From Flaccisagitta enflata (taxonomy: Eukaryota > Chaetognatha > Sagittoidea > Aphragmophora): DNA of 64,000 bases. Below the pieces are notes generated by a model. It was given only the letters and a program-made list of their open reading frames with translations, was not told the DNA's origin and ran no database searches. Of this stretch, positions 15,026 to 39,665 are shown piece by piece. Where the stretch lies: assembly GCA_965153355.1 (NCBI GenBank), contig OZ231126.1:69626001-69690000 (forward strand). The letters run 5' to 3'. The translations under genes were made by a program, and so were the position numbers. Position 1 is the stretch's first letter. Each line of letters starts with the position of its first letter.

Positions 15026-15054
15026 TTCTTCTTCTTCCCCTTCATCTTCTTCTT
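15026..15054. repeat. Short (TTC)n between two family D elements
   Basis: Degenerate TTC run joining family D copies 2 and 3. Confidence 0.7.
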
Positions 15055-15617
15055 TTTGGGCAGCGGCCCCAAAGGGCCGATGTCCTGTAGAACACAGGGG
15101 GGAATTTCGAAACGTCCGTCCGTCCGTCCGTCCTTCCGTCCGTCCCCCCCCCGTTGAGCATCAAATTAGCTATCCCGGGCTTCAAATTAGCCCTCCTGGG
15201 CTTCAAATTAGCCCTCTCAGGCCTCAATTTAGCTTTCAAGGCTCAAATCAGCCCTCTTGGCTTGAAATTAGTCTCCCCCATGCCTCAAATCCACCCTCCA
15301 GACCTCAAATCTGCCCTCCAGACCTTCAATCAGCCCTCCAGGCATCAAATCAGCCCTCCAAACCTCAAATCTGTGCTCCGAGCCGTGATTCTGCCCTCCA
15401 GCCCTCAAATATGCCCCCAGTAGCCTAAATCAGCCATCTAAAAGCTGAAATATGCCCCCTCAGGACGGACGGACGGACATCTCGAAATTCCCCCCTGTGT
15501 TCTACAGGACATCGGCCCTTTGGGGCCGCTGCCCTGCTCTCACTCCACCTCTGCACTGGACCACTACCAGCAGGGCATCGGGTACCGCTGACCATGTGCG
15601 ATCCTTGGATGACTAGT
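15055..15617 (-). mobile_element. Family D element 3
   Basis: Left module tttttgggcagcggccccaa, 'gatgtcctgtagaacacagg' and (CGTC)n. The core is about 15 units of a 20-mer 'ccctccagacctcaaatctg'. The right module is inverted, followed by the GCCCTGC...GCAGGGC stem, 'gggtaccgctgaccatgtgc' and 'gatccttggatgactagtt'. A TTC array follows at once. Confidence 0.85.
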
Positions 15618-15826
15618 TCTTCTTCTTCTTCTTCTTCTTCTTCTTCTTCTTCTTCTTCTTCTTCTTCTTCTTCTTCTTCTTCATCTTCTTTTTTTTCTTC
15701 TTTTTCTTTTTCTTTTTCTTTTTCTTTTTCTTTTTCTTTTTCTTTTTCTTTTTCTTTTTCTTTTTCTTCTTCTTCTTCTTCTTTCTTTTTCTTTTTCTTT
15801 TTCTTTTTCTTTTTCTTTTTCTTCTT

Positions 15827-15857
<31 letters not shown>

Positions 15858-15948
15858 ATTGTCTTCTTCTTTTTCCTTTTCCTTTTCCCTTTCTTTTTCT
15901 TTTTCTTTTTCTTTTTCTTTTTCTTTTTCTTCTTCTTCTTCTTTTTCC
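15618..15948. repeat. (TTC)n and (TTTTTC)n array
   Basis: TTC units to about 15,680, then hexamer TTTTTC blocks alternating with TTC. Confidence 0.95.
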
Positions 15949-16141
15949 CGTCATGTCCCCGATTATTTCTCCCCCATAATGTACAGTTAGCTCTAAGTCA
16001 CACCCACTTCATTTTCTTCAGGGGCTTTTTATCTCAAGAAGATGGTTTTAAGTCTTTTGCAATTTTGTTTTGACTGAGTGATTCCGATGGTTCATGGCTT
16101 ATTCCTTCTTTTAGCGGCTATGTTGAAGACGCAATAGTTGG

Positions 16142-16690
16142 TTTGTCCGTTCGTTCGTTTGTTCGTTCGTTCGTTTGTTCGTTCGTTCGTTCGTTCGTTC
16201 GTTCGTTCGTTCGTTCGTTCGTTCGTTCGTTTGTTTGTTTGTTCGTTCGTTCGTTTGTTCGTTCGTTCGTTCGTTTGTTTGTTTGTTTGTTTGTTCGTTC
16301 GTTTGTTCGTTCGTTCGTTCGTTCGTTCGTTCGTTCGTTCGTTCGTTCGTTCGTTTGTTCGTTCGTTCGTTCGTTCGTTCGTTCGTTCGTTTGTTCGTTT
16401 GTTCGTTTGTTCGTTCGTTCGTTTGTTCATTTGTTTGTTTGTCCGTTCGTTTGTTTGTTCGTTTGTTTGTTCGTTCGTTTGTTTGTTTGTTTGTTTGTTC
16501 ATTTGTTCGTTTGTTTGTTTATTTGTTTGTTTATTTGTTCGTTTGTTCGTTTGTTCGTTTGTTCGTTCATTCATTTGTTTGTTCGTACGTTCGTTTGTTC
16601 GTTCGTTCGTTCGTTCGTTCGTTCGTTCGTTTGTTCGTTCGTTTGTTTGTTCGTTCGTTCGTTCGTTTGTTCGTTCGTTCGTTCGCTCGT
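16142..16690. repeat. (GTTC/GTTT)n array, ~550 bp
   Basis: A mosaic of GTTC and GTTT tetranucleotides. Because 4 is not a multiple of 3, all frames are open. The VRSFVRSF-type and NERTNERT-type ORFs are artefacts. Confidence 0.95.
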
Positions 16691-16784
16691 CGGTTGGCGC
16701 ATTCGCCTTTCTAACTTCAGGACCCCTTCCGGTCGTAGGTTATGACCGTGTTTTGACATTTTGATTCTAACTCTAAGTCACTCT

Positions 16785-17160
16785 TTTGTTACTGATGAAT
16801 TGTTACTGACGAATGTTGCTGTCGCTTCATTACTGATGATTTGTTACTGACGAATGTTGCTGTCACTTCATTACTGATGATTTGTTACTGACGAATGTTG
16901 CTGTTGCTTCATTACTGATGATTTGTTACTGACGAATGTTGCTGTCACTTCATTACAGATGATTTGTTACTGACAAATGTTGCTGTCGCTTCATTACTGA
17001 TGATTTGTTACTGACGAATGTTGCTGTCGCTTCATTACTGATGATTTGTTACTGACGAATGTTGCTGTCGCTTCATTACTGATGATTTGTTACTGACAAA
17101 TGTTGCTGTCGCTTCATTACTGATTATTTGTTACTGATGAATCGTTACTGATGAATGATT
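16785..17160. repeat. 41-bp minisatellite, ~9 copies
   Basis: Unit 'ttactgatgatttgttactg' plus 'acgaatgttgctgtcgcttca', tandem without spacers. Confidence 0.9.
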
Positions 17161-17590
17161 ATTGACGATTTCCGTCATCTCTTTACCTCTTTGTATTCAT
17201 TCTTGAGAATAACCTATCATCAGTTGTCGACTTACCAAATCATATGATTTGATAATTACATTTCATAATCTTTTATAAATGTATAGAATTAATCTTTTGT
17301 TACTTTATCAAGTTCATCGACTGAGACGAATCGATGACCTTGGCATTTTATAAATAGTAATGATTATTTTTCTTTTGTTTTCTTTTTCTACCCATTTCTC
17401 TTTTTTATTTTCGTCTAATTATTCATAGGACATTTTATCAATCGGTAATTGTTCACTATGATTGACATCTGTCATGCAGCCGATGACAGATCAGCTTATG
17501 ACTTCTTGAAGATTCCAGTTTTTTTAAAGAATTGACCGTCTTTGATGTTGCCCGCAATTTTCAGGTTCTGCCCGTCTTTTTCGCCTTTTG
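17161..17590. other. Gene-free sequence upstream of the SRCR gene
   Basis: AT-rich unique sequence with no supported gene. A promoter could lie here but no motif is distinctive. Confidence 0.4.
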
Positions 17591-17604
17591 GTGTGACTGT
17601 GTCT

Positions 17605-17847
<243 letters not shown>

Positions 17848-17996
17848 CGGATTATATCAGCGTCATATGCACTGGGAAGTCATTCAAGTTACATAATCAT
17901 GTTCGTCAACGAGCAAATGCAGAGAGGTAATTTTCTCTCGGTTATTCTTGACACCGTCCGGATTTCCAATTGAATCATTGGAAAATGAATTTCCAG

Positions 17997-26180
<8,184 letters not shown>

Positions 26181-27016
26181 GTCATACATGCTAAATCCCA
26201 GTGAAGCACCACAATAGAGCGATTCAATTTTCATCGACCTTCAAAATAGCACATTTTCTTTGAGAAGGGAAATGACTATATTCTGATGGCAACCGCAATA
26301 TTGAAACGAAAACTAGGTACTAAGATAATTGCATAGGGATTAGCAGGAGCAGTAATGGCTAATGGTTTTCCTTGCATAACCAAGGCAAAGAACAAAAAAC
26401 TACACTTGTCTGGCCAATTTTTGCATCATAAAGAGCTTGAACTACAAAAAAAATCATAACTCTTTGAATGATATGTGAGAAAACTTCAAAATGCGATGTC
26501 GCTGTAGATTCTGGCTTCATTTACTAGAAACAGCATAGACTTAAAGAAATATATCATCAATTTGAAAAGTGCAATTTTCAGTTATATTACGTTATGCAAT
26601 TTTAGATCCTTTGTTTTTCTTAATAATGAAAGTCAAGATTATCAAAACTACATGACATTCATGAGCAAATTAAAGAGCTCAGACCGTTTGGAAATGAGAG
26701 CGATTTAAAGAAAAACAGTTCAGCCGATATCTCTACAATCTTTTCCATTTTTTTTACTTTTCAAAATTTTAATCCCAATTGAAAAAGTAAGATGGATATC
26801 AATTTTCTTTCTCATAGAACCATGCAATCTCTTAGCAAATAACTGCAAACTCTCATCTTCTTTCAGAATTTGGCTAGCTCTTCTAGTTTTTGCATGATGT
26901 CCTCATCTTATGTTACAGTTGAAAAAAAATCATACTTTATAAAAGTCAGTGAGATTCTGAAACTACTATCTAAGAAATAAATATTCGGACACCAACCATG
27001 ATTATAGCAGCTAAAC
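26181..27016. other. Gene-free sequence 3' of the SRCR gene
   Basis: AT-rich sequence with no domain-bearing ORF. No AATAAA lies close to the stop at 26,180. Confidence 0.4.
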
Positions 27017-27106
27017 ATCAATATCAAAATTGAAAGCAGATCAACAAACAATGACAAAAAATCAATATCAAAATTGAAAGCAGATCAACAAACAATGACA
27101 AAAAAT
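27017..27106. repeat. Exact tandem duplication of ~44 bp
   Basis: Two virtually identical copies of a block beginning 'atcaatatcaaaattgaaag' and containing 'agatcaacaaacaatgac'. Confidence 0.9.
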
Positions 27107-27118
27107 CTTAAGTGAACA

Positions 27119-27303
27119 AGTGATGCGGGGTCACAATATTGTTGCGGACGGGTGGGCAGGGGCATCCAACCCCAAACCATACCACAAGTCCCCCACTCAC
27201 ATGCACAAAAAGCATTTAAAACGCTCATTTCCTCATTTTTCCACAGACCAACTGACAGACGGACAAAGCCTCTTATAGAGTTGCGTGTCCGCAACTAAAA
27301 ACG
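27119..27303 (-). mobile_element. Family A element, subtype B, reverse orientation
   Basis: 'ggggtcacaatattgttgcg', 'gacgggtgggcaggggcatc', (GACG)n and 'tagagttgcgtgtccgcaac'. Matches 31,727-31,941 in reverse complement. Confidence 0.75.
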
Positions 27304-27684
27304 GCAAAAAATAATTCATTAGGTCTTTTTTGGTAACTTCTCTGAGAAACAAAATCTAGATTAAAGGTTTTTTTATCAAATTTTTGGTCCTTTAAGTAAG
27401 GCCATACGCTTACTACATTTTCTTGGTTTATTTTGACCCCATTGAATTACTGGCATTGCAAAAAAAGTATAAGGGAGCACTCAGCATTTGCGAAATAATG
27501 GTCTAAAAAAAACAAGCGGGGAGAGTTGTCATGCATTTATACCAGTAATGGCGGCTTTCGCCGTGAGGAAAAAAGTCGTAAGCATTGGTCATTTTTCACT
27601 ATGCTTTTGACTTCAGTCACCAAAATTTTTCTTTTTTTCTGTTAGATCAAATCAAAAGCAATTGTATGTATTGATTGCACTGAA
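27304..27684. other. Gene-free sequence
   Basis: Nothing recognisable. Confidence 0.4.
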
Positions 27685-28135
27685 AATCAGAGAAAAATAG
27701 AACTGAGCCAAATGAGCTAGATGAGCTAAAGTATTCAAAATGATTCAACCAGACAACTAGCTTTTCTCACTGATATGCATTCTTGTATTTGCATGCTTAA
27801 ATCAAAACATTCATTTATTTATCCTATTCAAAATCAGAGAAAAAGAGCAAGCTAAATAAGCTGAATGAGCTAGAATACTTAAAAACACCTCACAGGTGAG
27901 CAGCTCTGCTCACTGACATGTTTTTTTAATTTGCTTGCTTAAACAAGTATGAAAATATTTATTCATTTATCGTATTTGAAATCAGAAAAAATAGATTGAG
28001 CGAAGTGAGCTAAATGAGCTAAAATGCTCAAAAACGCCCTCACAGATGAGCAGCCATGCTCATAAACATTTTTTATGTATTTGCATGCTCAAGTAAACAT
28101 GAATTCACACCTTTATTGATCCTACACAAAATAAA
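27685..28135. repeat. ~145-bp tandem repeat, three diverged copies
   Basis: Each copy carries 'aaatcaga(g)aaaaa', 'aatgagcta(g/a)a', '(a)tgcatgcttaa' and 'atttat(t/c)ctattca' blocks. Copies start near 27,685, 27,830 and 27,978. Confidence 0.75.
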
Positions 28136-29433
28136 AACAATCGAAAAAAATTTCATTTGAATTTTTCGTAAATAAATCTTTAAAAAATCATAGCGCAAAA
28201 AAAATTTGTCGCAGAGCATTCTGCTTGGCGCCAAATGAAAGAGAATTATTAAATTTACTTACCCTATCAATTTCGTTTGAGGGACCAATCAGCCGGAAGA
28301 GACCCTCAACTTTCCCATAAGAAAATGAAAACCCTGTTTCTCTCGAATATGTCAAAAAGTCGAAGACTGACTTCGACTTTTTTCCCGACTAAGCACTTGT
28401 GTTAAAATGCTCAGAAAATCCATACCCAGGTAATTGTCAAAACCCAAAAACGTAATACTAAATATTTGATACATTCTGAGGGTTTTTTTATTGATCTTAT
28501 GTCAATAAAACAACTTATTCCCATTGTGTTGATATATTTATGAGCTAGATAGTATCAATTCTCAGCAAATTATATAACATGAGATAAAAATGACATTGGA
28601 TAACTGTGGGGATGAGGAAGCAGTTCATTTTCATATCGCTTCCAGCGCTTCCGCTTCCACTTCCATCCAAGGATGAGATCGGACAAAGAATAATGGCCTT
28701 TTAAAAGCATTTTTTGTCTTCCATATCTTTCCGTTGGTTAATGGCATTTCCTCGCCAGAAAATGGAGGTCAACCTGTCAATATTCATGAATGGACAAGCA
28801 GACTTTGGACTCAAGAGTCTTGAGTGGGCCAAAGTGGTAAAAGTGGCGAAAGTGGCGCTGGTTGAGGCCAAGGCCAAAGTGGCTAAAGTGGCGCTGGTTG
28901 AGGTCAATGACGAGGACAGATGAAAAGAGAAAGGTCTTTTTAAAGATCAAGGAAAGAGCGAATCAGATGTGTAAATATACTGTTACAGGGTCTTCAATTG
29001 CGACTGACTTATTCTAAATTGATAGTGTGCCTCTCAAAGTCAACATTATGATTTTTTTGTCAAACCGTTTGCCTGTAACAACAATTTCAAGCAGTCAGGG
29101 TATTTATGGTTGTAACCGAAAAAAATCATTTTTTTCATGACATCTTTTTTTCAAACAGCATTCATTTCAGCGTGGTTTGAGCAACAGATGTTCAATTGGT
29201 CCAAAATGTAAGATAATTTCATGATGTTATTGGTGACATGTTAGCCTGTCAGTGACTTGGTAAGACCGTCCCCATGTGCTTTTGTAAGGTCATATGACCA
29301 CTGCTTATCCAGCCATTTCATGAACTCTTTTGACACTGGCAAAATATTGCTGCCCTGATGAGTAGTAAACCCCTTGTGCCACTGCTCTCTTGCACTCATA
29401 TGAGACTAGGAATGAGTCTGGGGGTGATGTGTC
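28136..29433. other. Gene-free sequence
   Basis: Contains a short 'aaagtggc(g/t)aaagtggc' tandem stretch at about 28,830-28,900 that leaves an AKVAKVALVE-type open frame. I see no domain or splice context, so no gene is called. Confidence 0.4.
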
Positions 29434-30210
29434 TACCCTGTGTTCAAAAGCAAGTGATACAAGCAAAACCTTTATTGCGCCTAAAGTGTTCATTTTGAGA
29501 ATTTCGGATTTGTTCTACCTGAAAGCATATAACCATTTACCATTACCATTTTTTCGTACAAAATTTCATAGCGGTGGCTCTAGCGGTTGAGCTTCCACAT
29601 AGTTTTGAATGAAAATGTGGATAAACCATTAGAAGATTCCTAAGATAACGAAGGACTGACTTATATAGCTTAGAATCAATGGCATTCTTAGATGAATGAT
29701 GCAAAAATAGCCAGAGTGGTCCAGAAAGCAGGATATTAGTTTCAGTTTACATATTTCAAGCCATAAATACCAAATCACGGAAATTCAGGCGCAGAATCTT
29801 AAGTTTTCTATGATTTTTTTACGTTTGAATAGGTTTTGCGTCACATTGCTAGTCATGAGATTTCTAGTTTTCTCCAAAGTATTGACAAATAAAATCATAT
29901 GAAAAAGAAGGGTAAAATACTAACCATTCACTACCAATCTGGTGATTTTAGCTCAATACATGTAAAAATTACAAGGATTCATTGATGGAAAACAGTTTAT
30001 CAATGCAGTTTTTGAGCAAAATTCCTGGAAATTTTATAAATTTTCAGAATATTGTGGAAGCTGAACTGCTAGACCCGGTGCTTTGAAATTTTGCATGAAT
30101 AAATGGTAGGTTATATGCATTCAGATGAAACCAATCTGAATTTGACAAAATAAATACTTTAGGCGCAATAAAGGTTTTGCTGGTATCACTTGCTTTTGAA
30201 CACAGGGTAT
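29434..30210. repeat. Foldback palindrome, ~780 bp
   Basis: Terminal arms start TACCCTGTGTTCAAAAGCAA and end with the complement 'cttttgaacacagggta'. The inner arm blocks 'gcgcctaaagtgttcatttt' and 'agcatataacc' also recur inverted. Centre near 29,822. No coding capacity. Confidence 0.8.
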
Positions 30211-30590
30211 GCCTTGTTCAAACAACTTGAGATGGAACAATGTGGTGATATCTTGAATCCAGGTGATGACCTTGAAATGAATTTCTGACAAAATGTTTTC
30301 TAAACCAACAATTTCTTCTTTGGTTTGTATATGATAATTCTAGCAATCTATATTTGATTCTTTACCTCTTAAAAGTGGATAATTTATGTTTGATATGAGA
30401 CCAATGAGTTATCTCTAGCTCTAGCTAATCAAATTGAGAGCAACATGAAAAAAAATGTCAAAACAAAAACAATTTTTTCAAGTCACAACCATGGGTACCT
30501 GATCAACTTAAAATTAGTATAACAGACAAGATATTTGATAAAAACCCTTGAAATTTTGATACAAAAAACGTCAAACAATATACTACAAGA
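30211..30590. other. Gene-free sequence
   Basis: Nothing recognisable. Confidence 0.4.
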
Positions 30591-30591
30591 G

Positions 30592-31347
30592 GAACAGGTC
30601 GCCCAAGGGCAATATGTGGTCAGCGATACCCGTTGCCCTGCTTTAAGTGATTGTGAATTGGAGTGAGGGGAAGCAGGGCAGCGGCCCCGAAGGGAACAAA
30701 GTCCTGTAAAACACAGGGGGACTCTCGTTCTTCCTGCCTGAGATGCTATAGTGGGCTTACTGAAGGCCTTCAAGACCCTAAACTGAGGTCTAAGACGGCT
30801 GATGTAAGCCCTCAGAATGCCAATTGGAAGCTTGAGAGGGCTGACTTGATGCTTGAGAGAGCTGGATTAAGGCTTGAAAGGTCAGACGACTGATTCGAAG
30901 CCTGAGAGCAATAAATTGAGGCTTAGATAGCTGATTTAAGGCCTGAGAGACCTGATTTGAGGCTTGAGAGGCCTAATTTGAGGCCTGAGAGGCCTAATTT
31001 GAGGCCCGAGAGGCCAGGTTTGAGGCCTGAAAATTTAGATTTGAGGCCTGAGAAGCCTAATTTGTGGCCTGAGAGGCCAGGTTTGAGGCCTGAGAGGTTG
31101 AATTTGAGGCCTGAGAGGCCAATTTGAGGCCTGAAAGGCTGGATTTGAGGCCTGAGAGGCTGGATTTGAGGCCTGAGAGGCCAGATTTGAGGTCTCAGAG
31201 GCCATATCTGAGGCCTGAGGGGCCTGATATGGGGGGGACAAACAAACAAACAAACAAACAAACGAACGAACAAATGAACGGACGAACGAACGAAAGTCCC
31301 CCTGTGTTCTACAGGACTTCGCTCCTTTGGGGCCGCTGCCCAAAAAA
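30592..31347 (-). mobile_element. Family D element 4
   Basis: Starts 'gtcgcccaagggcaatatgt' and 'ggtcagcgatacccgttgcc', then 'gggcagcggccccgaagg' and 'cacagggggactctcg'. The core is about 20 units of the 21-mer 'gaggcctgagaggctggattt'. (CAAA)n follows, then the inverted module 'aagtccccctgtgttctaca' and 'ggggccgctgcccaaaaaaa'. Read as the complement of copies 1-3, it ends in an A-rich/GAA tail. Strand convention: same as other D copies, A-rich end on the right, but read here on +; see the family finding. Confidence 0.8.
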
Positions 31348-31726
31348 AGAAGAAATCATAATATTGACTGTGAGAGGCACACCATCAATTTAGAATACGT
31401 CAGTTGCAATTGAAGACCCTGTAACATAAACAATCTGTGTCTTATGCATTGCAGATTGCTTCAGATCATTTGAAATAGATTTTACCGCCTTTAAACTTTA
31501 CAATCAATAATTTTCAACAAAAAAAAAAAATTGATTTAGAGGAAAACAGAAAACTGAGGCATTCATACTTTAAGCTGTGCTTATTGGCCTTTATCCATAA
31601 GGCAGAAAAAACAATTGTTTTACTCATCATCTTATAGTTACCTAAGTATTGACCTTACCTTGATTTTCTAATTTGATTCTTGAAGATCTAATAATACCTG
31701 TCATGTCAACCAATCCTGCAACATCT
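31348..31726. other. Gene-free sequence
   Basis: Nothing recognisable. Confidence 0.4.
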
Positions 31727-31941
31727 TTAGTTGCGGACACGCAACTCTATTAGAGGCTTTGTCTGTCCGTCCATCCATCCGTCCGTCCGTCGGTTGGTCC
31801 GTGGACATGAGTTGAAAAGTGAGGAAATGAGTGTTTAGATGCTTTTTGTGCATGTGATTGGGGGACTTGTGGTGTGGATTGGGGTTGGATGCCCCTGCCC
31901 ACCCGTCCGCAACGATATTGTGACCCCGCGTCACTTGTTTT
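31727..31941 (+). mobile_element. Family A element, subtype B, full length
   Basis: TTAGTTGCGGACACGCAACT hairpin, (GTCC)n, 'catgagttgaaaagtgagga', 'gttggatgcccctgcccacc', 'cgtccgcaacgatattgtga' and 'ccccgcgtcacttgttt'. Confidence 0.75.
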
Positions 31942-32464
31942 CTTGCTTGAAATGATTTTAAAAATTTCATTCTCATTTAAGTTTTCTTTTCCCTAAAGAA
32001 AGTCTATTGGTTAAATGCACAGTAATCATCCGAGGAATCAGGTCGTTCAATTGTAATGCATATCTATTAAAACAAATTGAAGAAATATTTGTGATTCAAC
32101 TAAATAGTTTGATATCAAATAGTTCAAGTTTGTTTTGATTAGAATTTTAGCCTTTAATAGAAATGATCATGAATTATTGTAGATGGCGGCTCATTCATCT
32201 CAGCCCAGTTTTCTATCAATCTGATCGCGACATGTTACATTTTTGCAAATGTCAGCCAGTCAATTTACCCCTAAGGCTTTCCATTACTCACTTCATTGGT
32301 CTATATACAGTTGATCAAAGGTTAGAAACATCGCCTCTAATTATGCCCCTAAAATGAAATCTGAAAATGGATGGTTAGTAAATTGATGTATCAAGCTTCT
32401 CAATTACGGATTGTACAAATTCCTATTTCTTTGTTCAAGATTTGAAACGGTGTTAATTTGTGTG
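31942..32464. other. Gene-free sequence
   Basis: Nothing recognisable. Confidence 0.4.
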
Positions 32465-32825
32465 TATGACAAGTGGAACAATATCCCTGTTAAGAATAAA
32501 ACTAATCAAAATCTTGGACCCTTTAAAAGCCCTTCAAAAGTACTTTCATTTGGCACCAATCTGGTATTTCTATCTTTTTTCGTTTAGCAATGGTGAAAGG
32601 TTGAATGAAAATGTTGCCTATTTCAATTTTGCAATACCTTTGTAAAAAGTGCATTTTAGCAAAATAGTGTTTCGCTTTGCAGAGCTCTAGCTCCTTAACC
32701 GTTTGAGACCTGGGGTTGGTCTAGAATGACAGATTTTTTAAAAATCTCTAAAAATGACTTCACTGAAAGTATTTAGAATCATTTTTTTTTTATCTATTTT
32801 ATTCAAAAATAAAGAGCTGCGTCTG
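32465..32825 (+). mobile_element. Family E repeat
   Basis: Shared blocks 'ggcaccaatctggtatttct', 'tagctccttaaccgtttgag' and 'ggttggtctagaatgac'. It ends directly against a family A element. Confidence 0.7.
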
Positions 32826-33104
32826 TTTTTAGTCGCTGCCTAAGCTACTCTATAAGTGGGTGTGTCCCTTGGTCTGTCTGTCTGTCTGTCTGTCTGTCTT
32901 TCTGAATGTCTGAATGTCTGGATGTCCGTCACGCGAAAATTTTGATGACGCGAAATCGACTGAAAAACAGATTTCTGACCATCCCAGCTCCAGCCAGGCG
33001 TCAATACAGCCCCTGCCCACTCATATACTGCCCCTGCCCACTCGCATTACTGCCCCTGCCCACCAGCAGCGACTACGGATTGGCCGTGTATCCGGCCTTG
33101 TTTT
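32826..33104 (+). mobile_element. Family A element, long variant
   Basis: 'tttttagtcgctgcctaagc' start, (GTCT)n, a threefold 'ctgcccactcg(c)at'-type repeat and GGCCGTGTATCCGGCCTTGT end. At 279 bp it is longer than other copies because the 'cccctgcccac' block is triplicated. Confidence 0.7.
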
Positions 33105-33400
33105 GATTCGCGTAGTAAATTGAGAGAAATGTGCGGGAGCATTGTGAACCCTTACTGATTAGCACATTCGCGCACTACCCCCACTTATCCATGAAACCCT
33201 TGTTCCTCAATCTCGGCTTTTCTAGCCCAAAACATAACTGCTTTTTATGAAATCTCCTGACTTTCGTTACTGCGTGGGATAGCTTTGCATGTTTTTCATG
33301 TCGCTTTAGATTTTGCCAGTCTTTGGAAAGATAAATCGACTGATACTGATACTGACTGATACGGATACTGATATGTCAATCATTTTATCATCATTTCAGC
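33105..33400. other. Gene-free spacer
   Basis: Contains only a short 'ctgatactga(c)tgata' repeat near 33,340-33,372. Confidence 0.4.
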
Positions 33401-33415
33401 TGCATATAAAATAAA

Positions 33416-33544
33416 ATGTTCTCTTTTCCCACTTTTGTCGTTTTCATTTCCATTGTTGGAATTTCCATTTGCTTTGCATCAACGATCACATTTGAGATTA
33501 GAGTGAATTTAGAGTGTTTCGATCTGATAACGCGAGTGGACTAA
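33416..33544 (+). CDS. Possible small secreted peptide or orphan signal-peptide exon (42 aa)
   Basis: The ORF starts MFSFPTFVVFISIVGISI and continues with CFAST, a textbook hydrophobic signal sequence with a small-residue cleavage zone. It ends after about 20 further residues. A strong acceptor-like sequence (tcatcatttcag) sits 17 nt upstream, as for other starts in this window. There is no similarity to a known family. It could be the first exon of an undetected gene or a chance ORF. Confidence 0.3.
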   Translation: MFSFPTFVVFISIVGISICFASTITFEIRVNLECFDLITRVD

Positions 33545-33741
33545 ATCATTTAGTTATTAATGAATTTATCAGATTGGGATTTGGAAAGAGTTCCTTCATT
33601 AAAAAATCATTAGCGTATATGTCATTGATAAATGGAAAACAAATTTGTGATAAGCACTACAGTCGGCCATTGACTCAAGAGTTTGTGCCAATCACAAAAG
33701 GGCTGGCTCACTATGGTGTTGCCACAATTCCATCTACAATA

Positions 33742-33812
33742 GGGCAGGAGCAGAGGCAGGGGCAGAGGCAGGAGCAGAGGCAGGGGCAGAGGCAGGGGCA
33801 GAGGCAGCGGAA
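33742..33812. repeat. 12-bp (GGGGCAGAGGCA) tandem repeat
   Basis: About six units of 'caggggcagagg' and variants. The open frame ending in GQRQGQRQ across it is not supported as a gene. Confidence 0.8.
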
Positions 33813-34009
33813 AAATGAACGATGCTACCTGGTTTGAACTGATGTGTGTAAAGCTATGGGCTTTCATATCCTTGTCAGTCAATTTGTCGGTTTGTCTCCA
33901 TCCGTGTCTATGATTTGTTTGTATGTCGGTTCAGCTGTCTATGTGTTTGTCTCTGTCTCTGCCTGTCTGTTTCTTTGTATTTCAGGCTTTGTCTGTCTAT
34001 TTTTCAGTC

Positions 34010-34284
<275 letters not shown>

Positions 34285-34460
34285 ATAAACACGATTGAAG
34301 AAAGCTGTCAAGAAATGATGGCTTACACAGCTTGAAGCTTTGAAAAGCGAAAAAAGTAACATCGTTGACATTGCATAATCTTCTTGAATAGAATATACGA
34401 ACAATTAGTGCAAGCAAACAAAGAAATAAAGAAACAAAGAAACATCGAGAATTAACCAGA

Positions 34461-39211
<4,751 letters not shown>

Positions 39212-39238
39212 TAGCAAATTGTCATACATATAAATAAA

Positions 39239-39560
39239 CCATACTATATATACCGCAACGTCTTCTTCAGTAGTGTTCTTATTTTCACTATATAGGTAGA
39301 CCTGAAAGACATAGTCAAAATGTCGGTTGAAATCTCGCTCGCATGTGGAAAGAATAAAGAAACTTGAAATAAACTTCCTGAGATCGTGAGAGGTAGAGAA
39401 AATGATTAAACAAAGAAAATCAATCAGACTTGATAGTGGGATATACAAATGTTGATGGTCATCATGCTTGTCGAACATTTCTACAGATCTACAGATCTAT
39501 TTTACGCAGCTTAACGTTTGGCCGGTGTAGTTAAAGACAGTATTTACCCTGAAACACGTT
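39239..39560. other. Spacer between the phosphatase and GatC genes
   Basis: No recognised feature. A 135-codon minus-strand frame has no domain and is rejected. Confidence 0.4.
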
Positions 39561-39665
39561 CAGTTGTTGGCACGGAAACAATTAGTTAACCGTACTGCGG
39601 GCAGTGATTGTCACATCAATCAGCAGCTTCATGCACAGGGAGTCTTCTTCAAACAGAATCTCAGC

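Noticed and set aside
28714-28923. 69-codon frame with AKVAKVALVE repeats
   Set aside because: Arises from a short degenerate tandem repeat; no other support.
33514-33837. 107-codon frame ending in GQRQGQRQ
   Set aside because: Its end is a 12-bp tandem repeat and the remainder has no recognisable domain or splice context.
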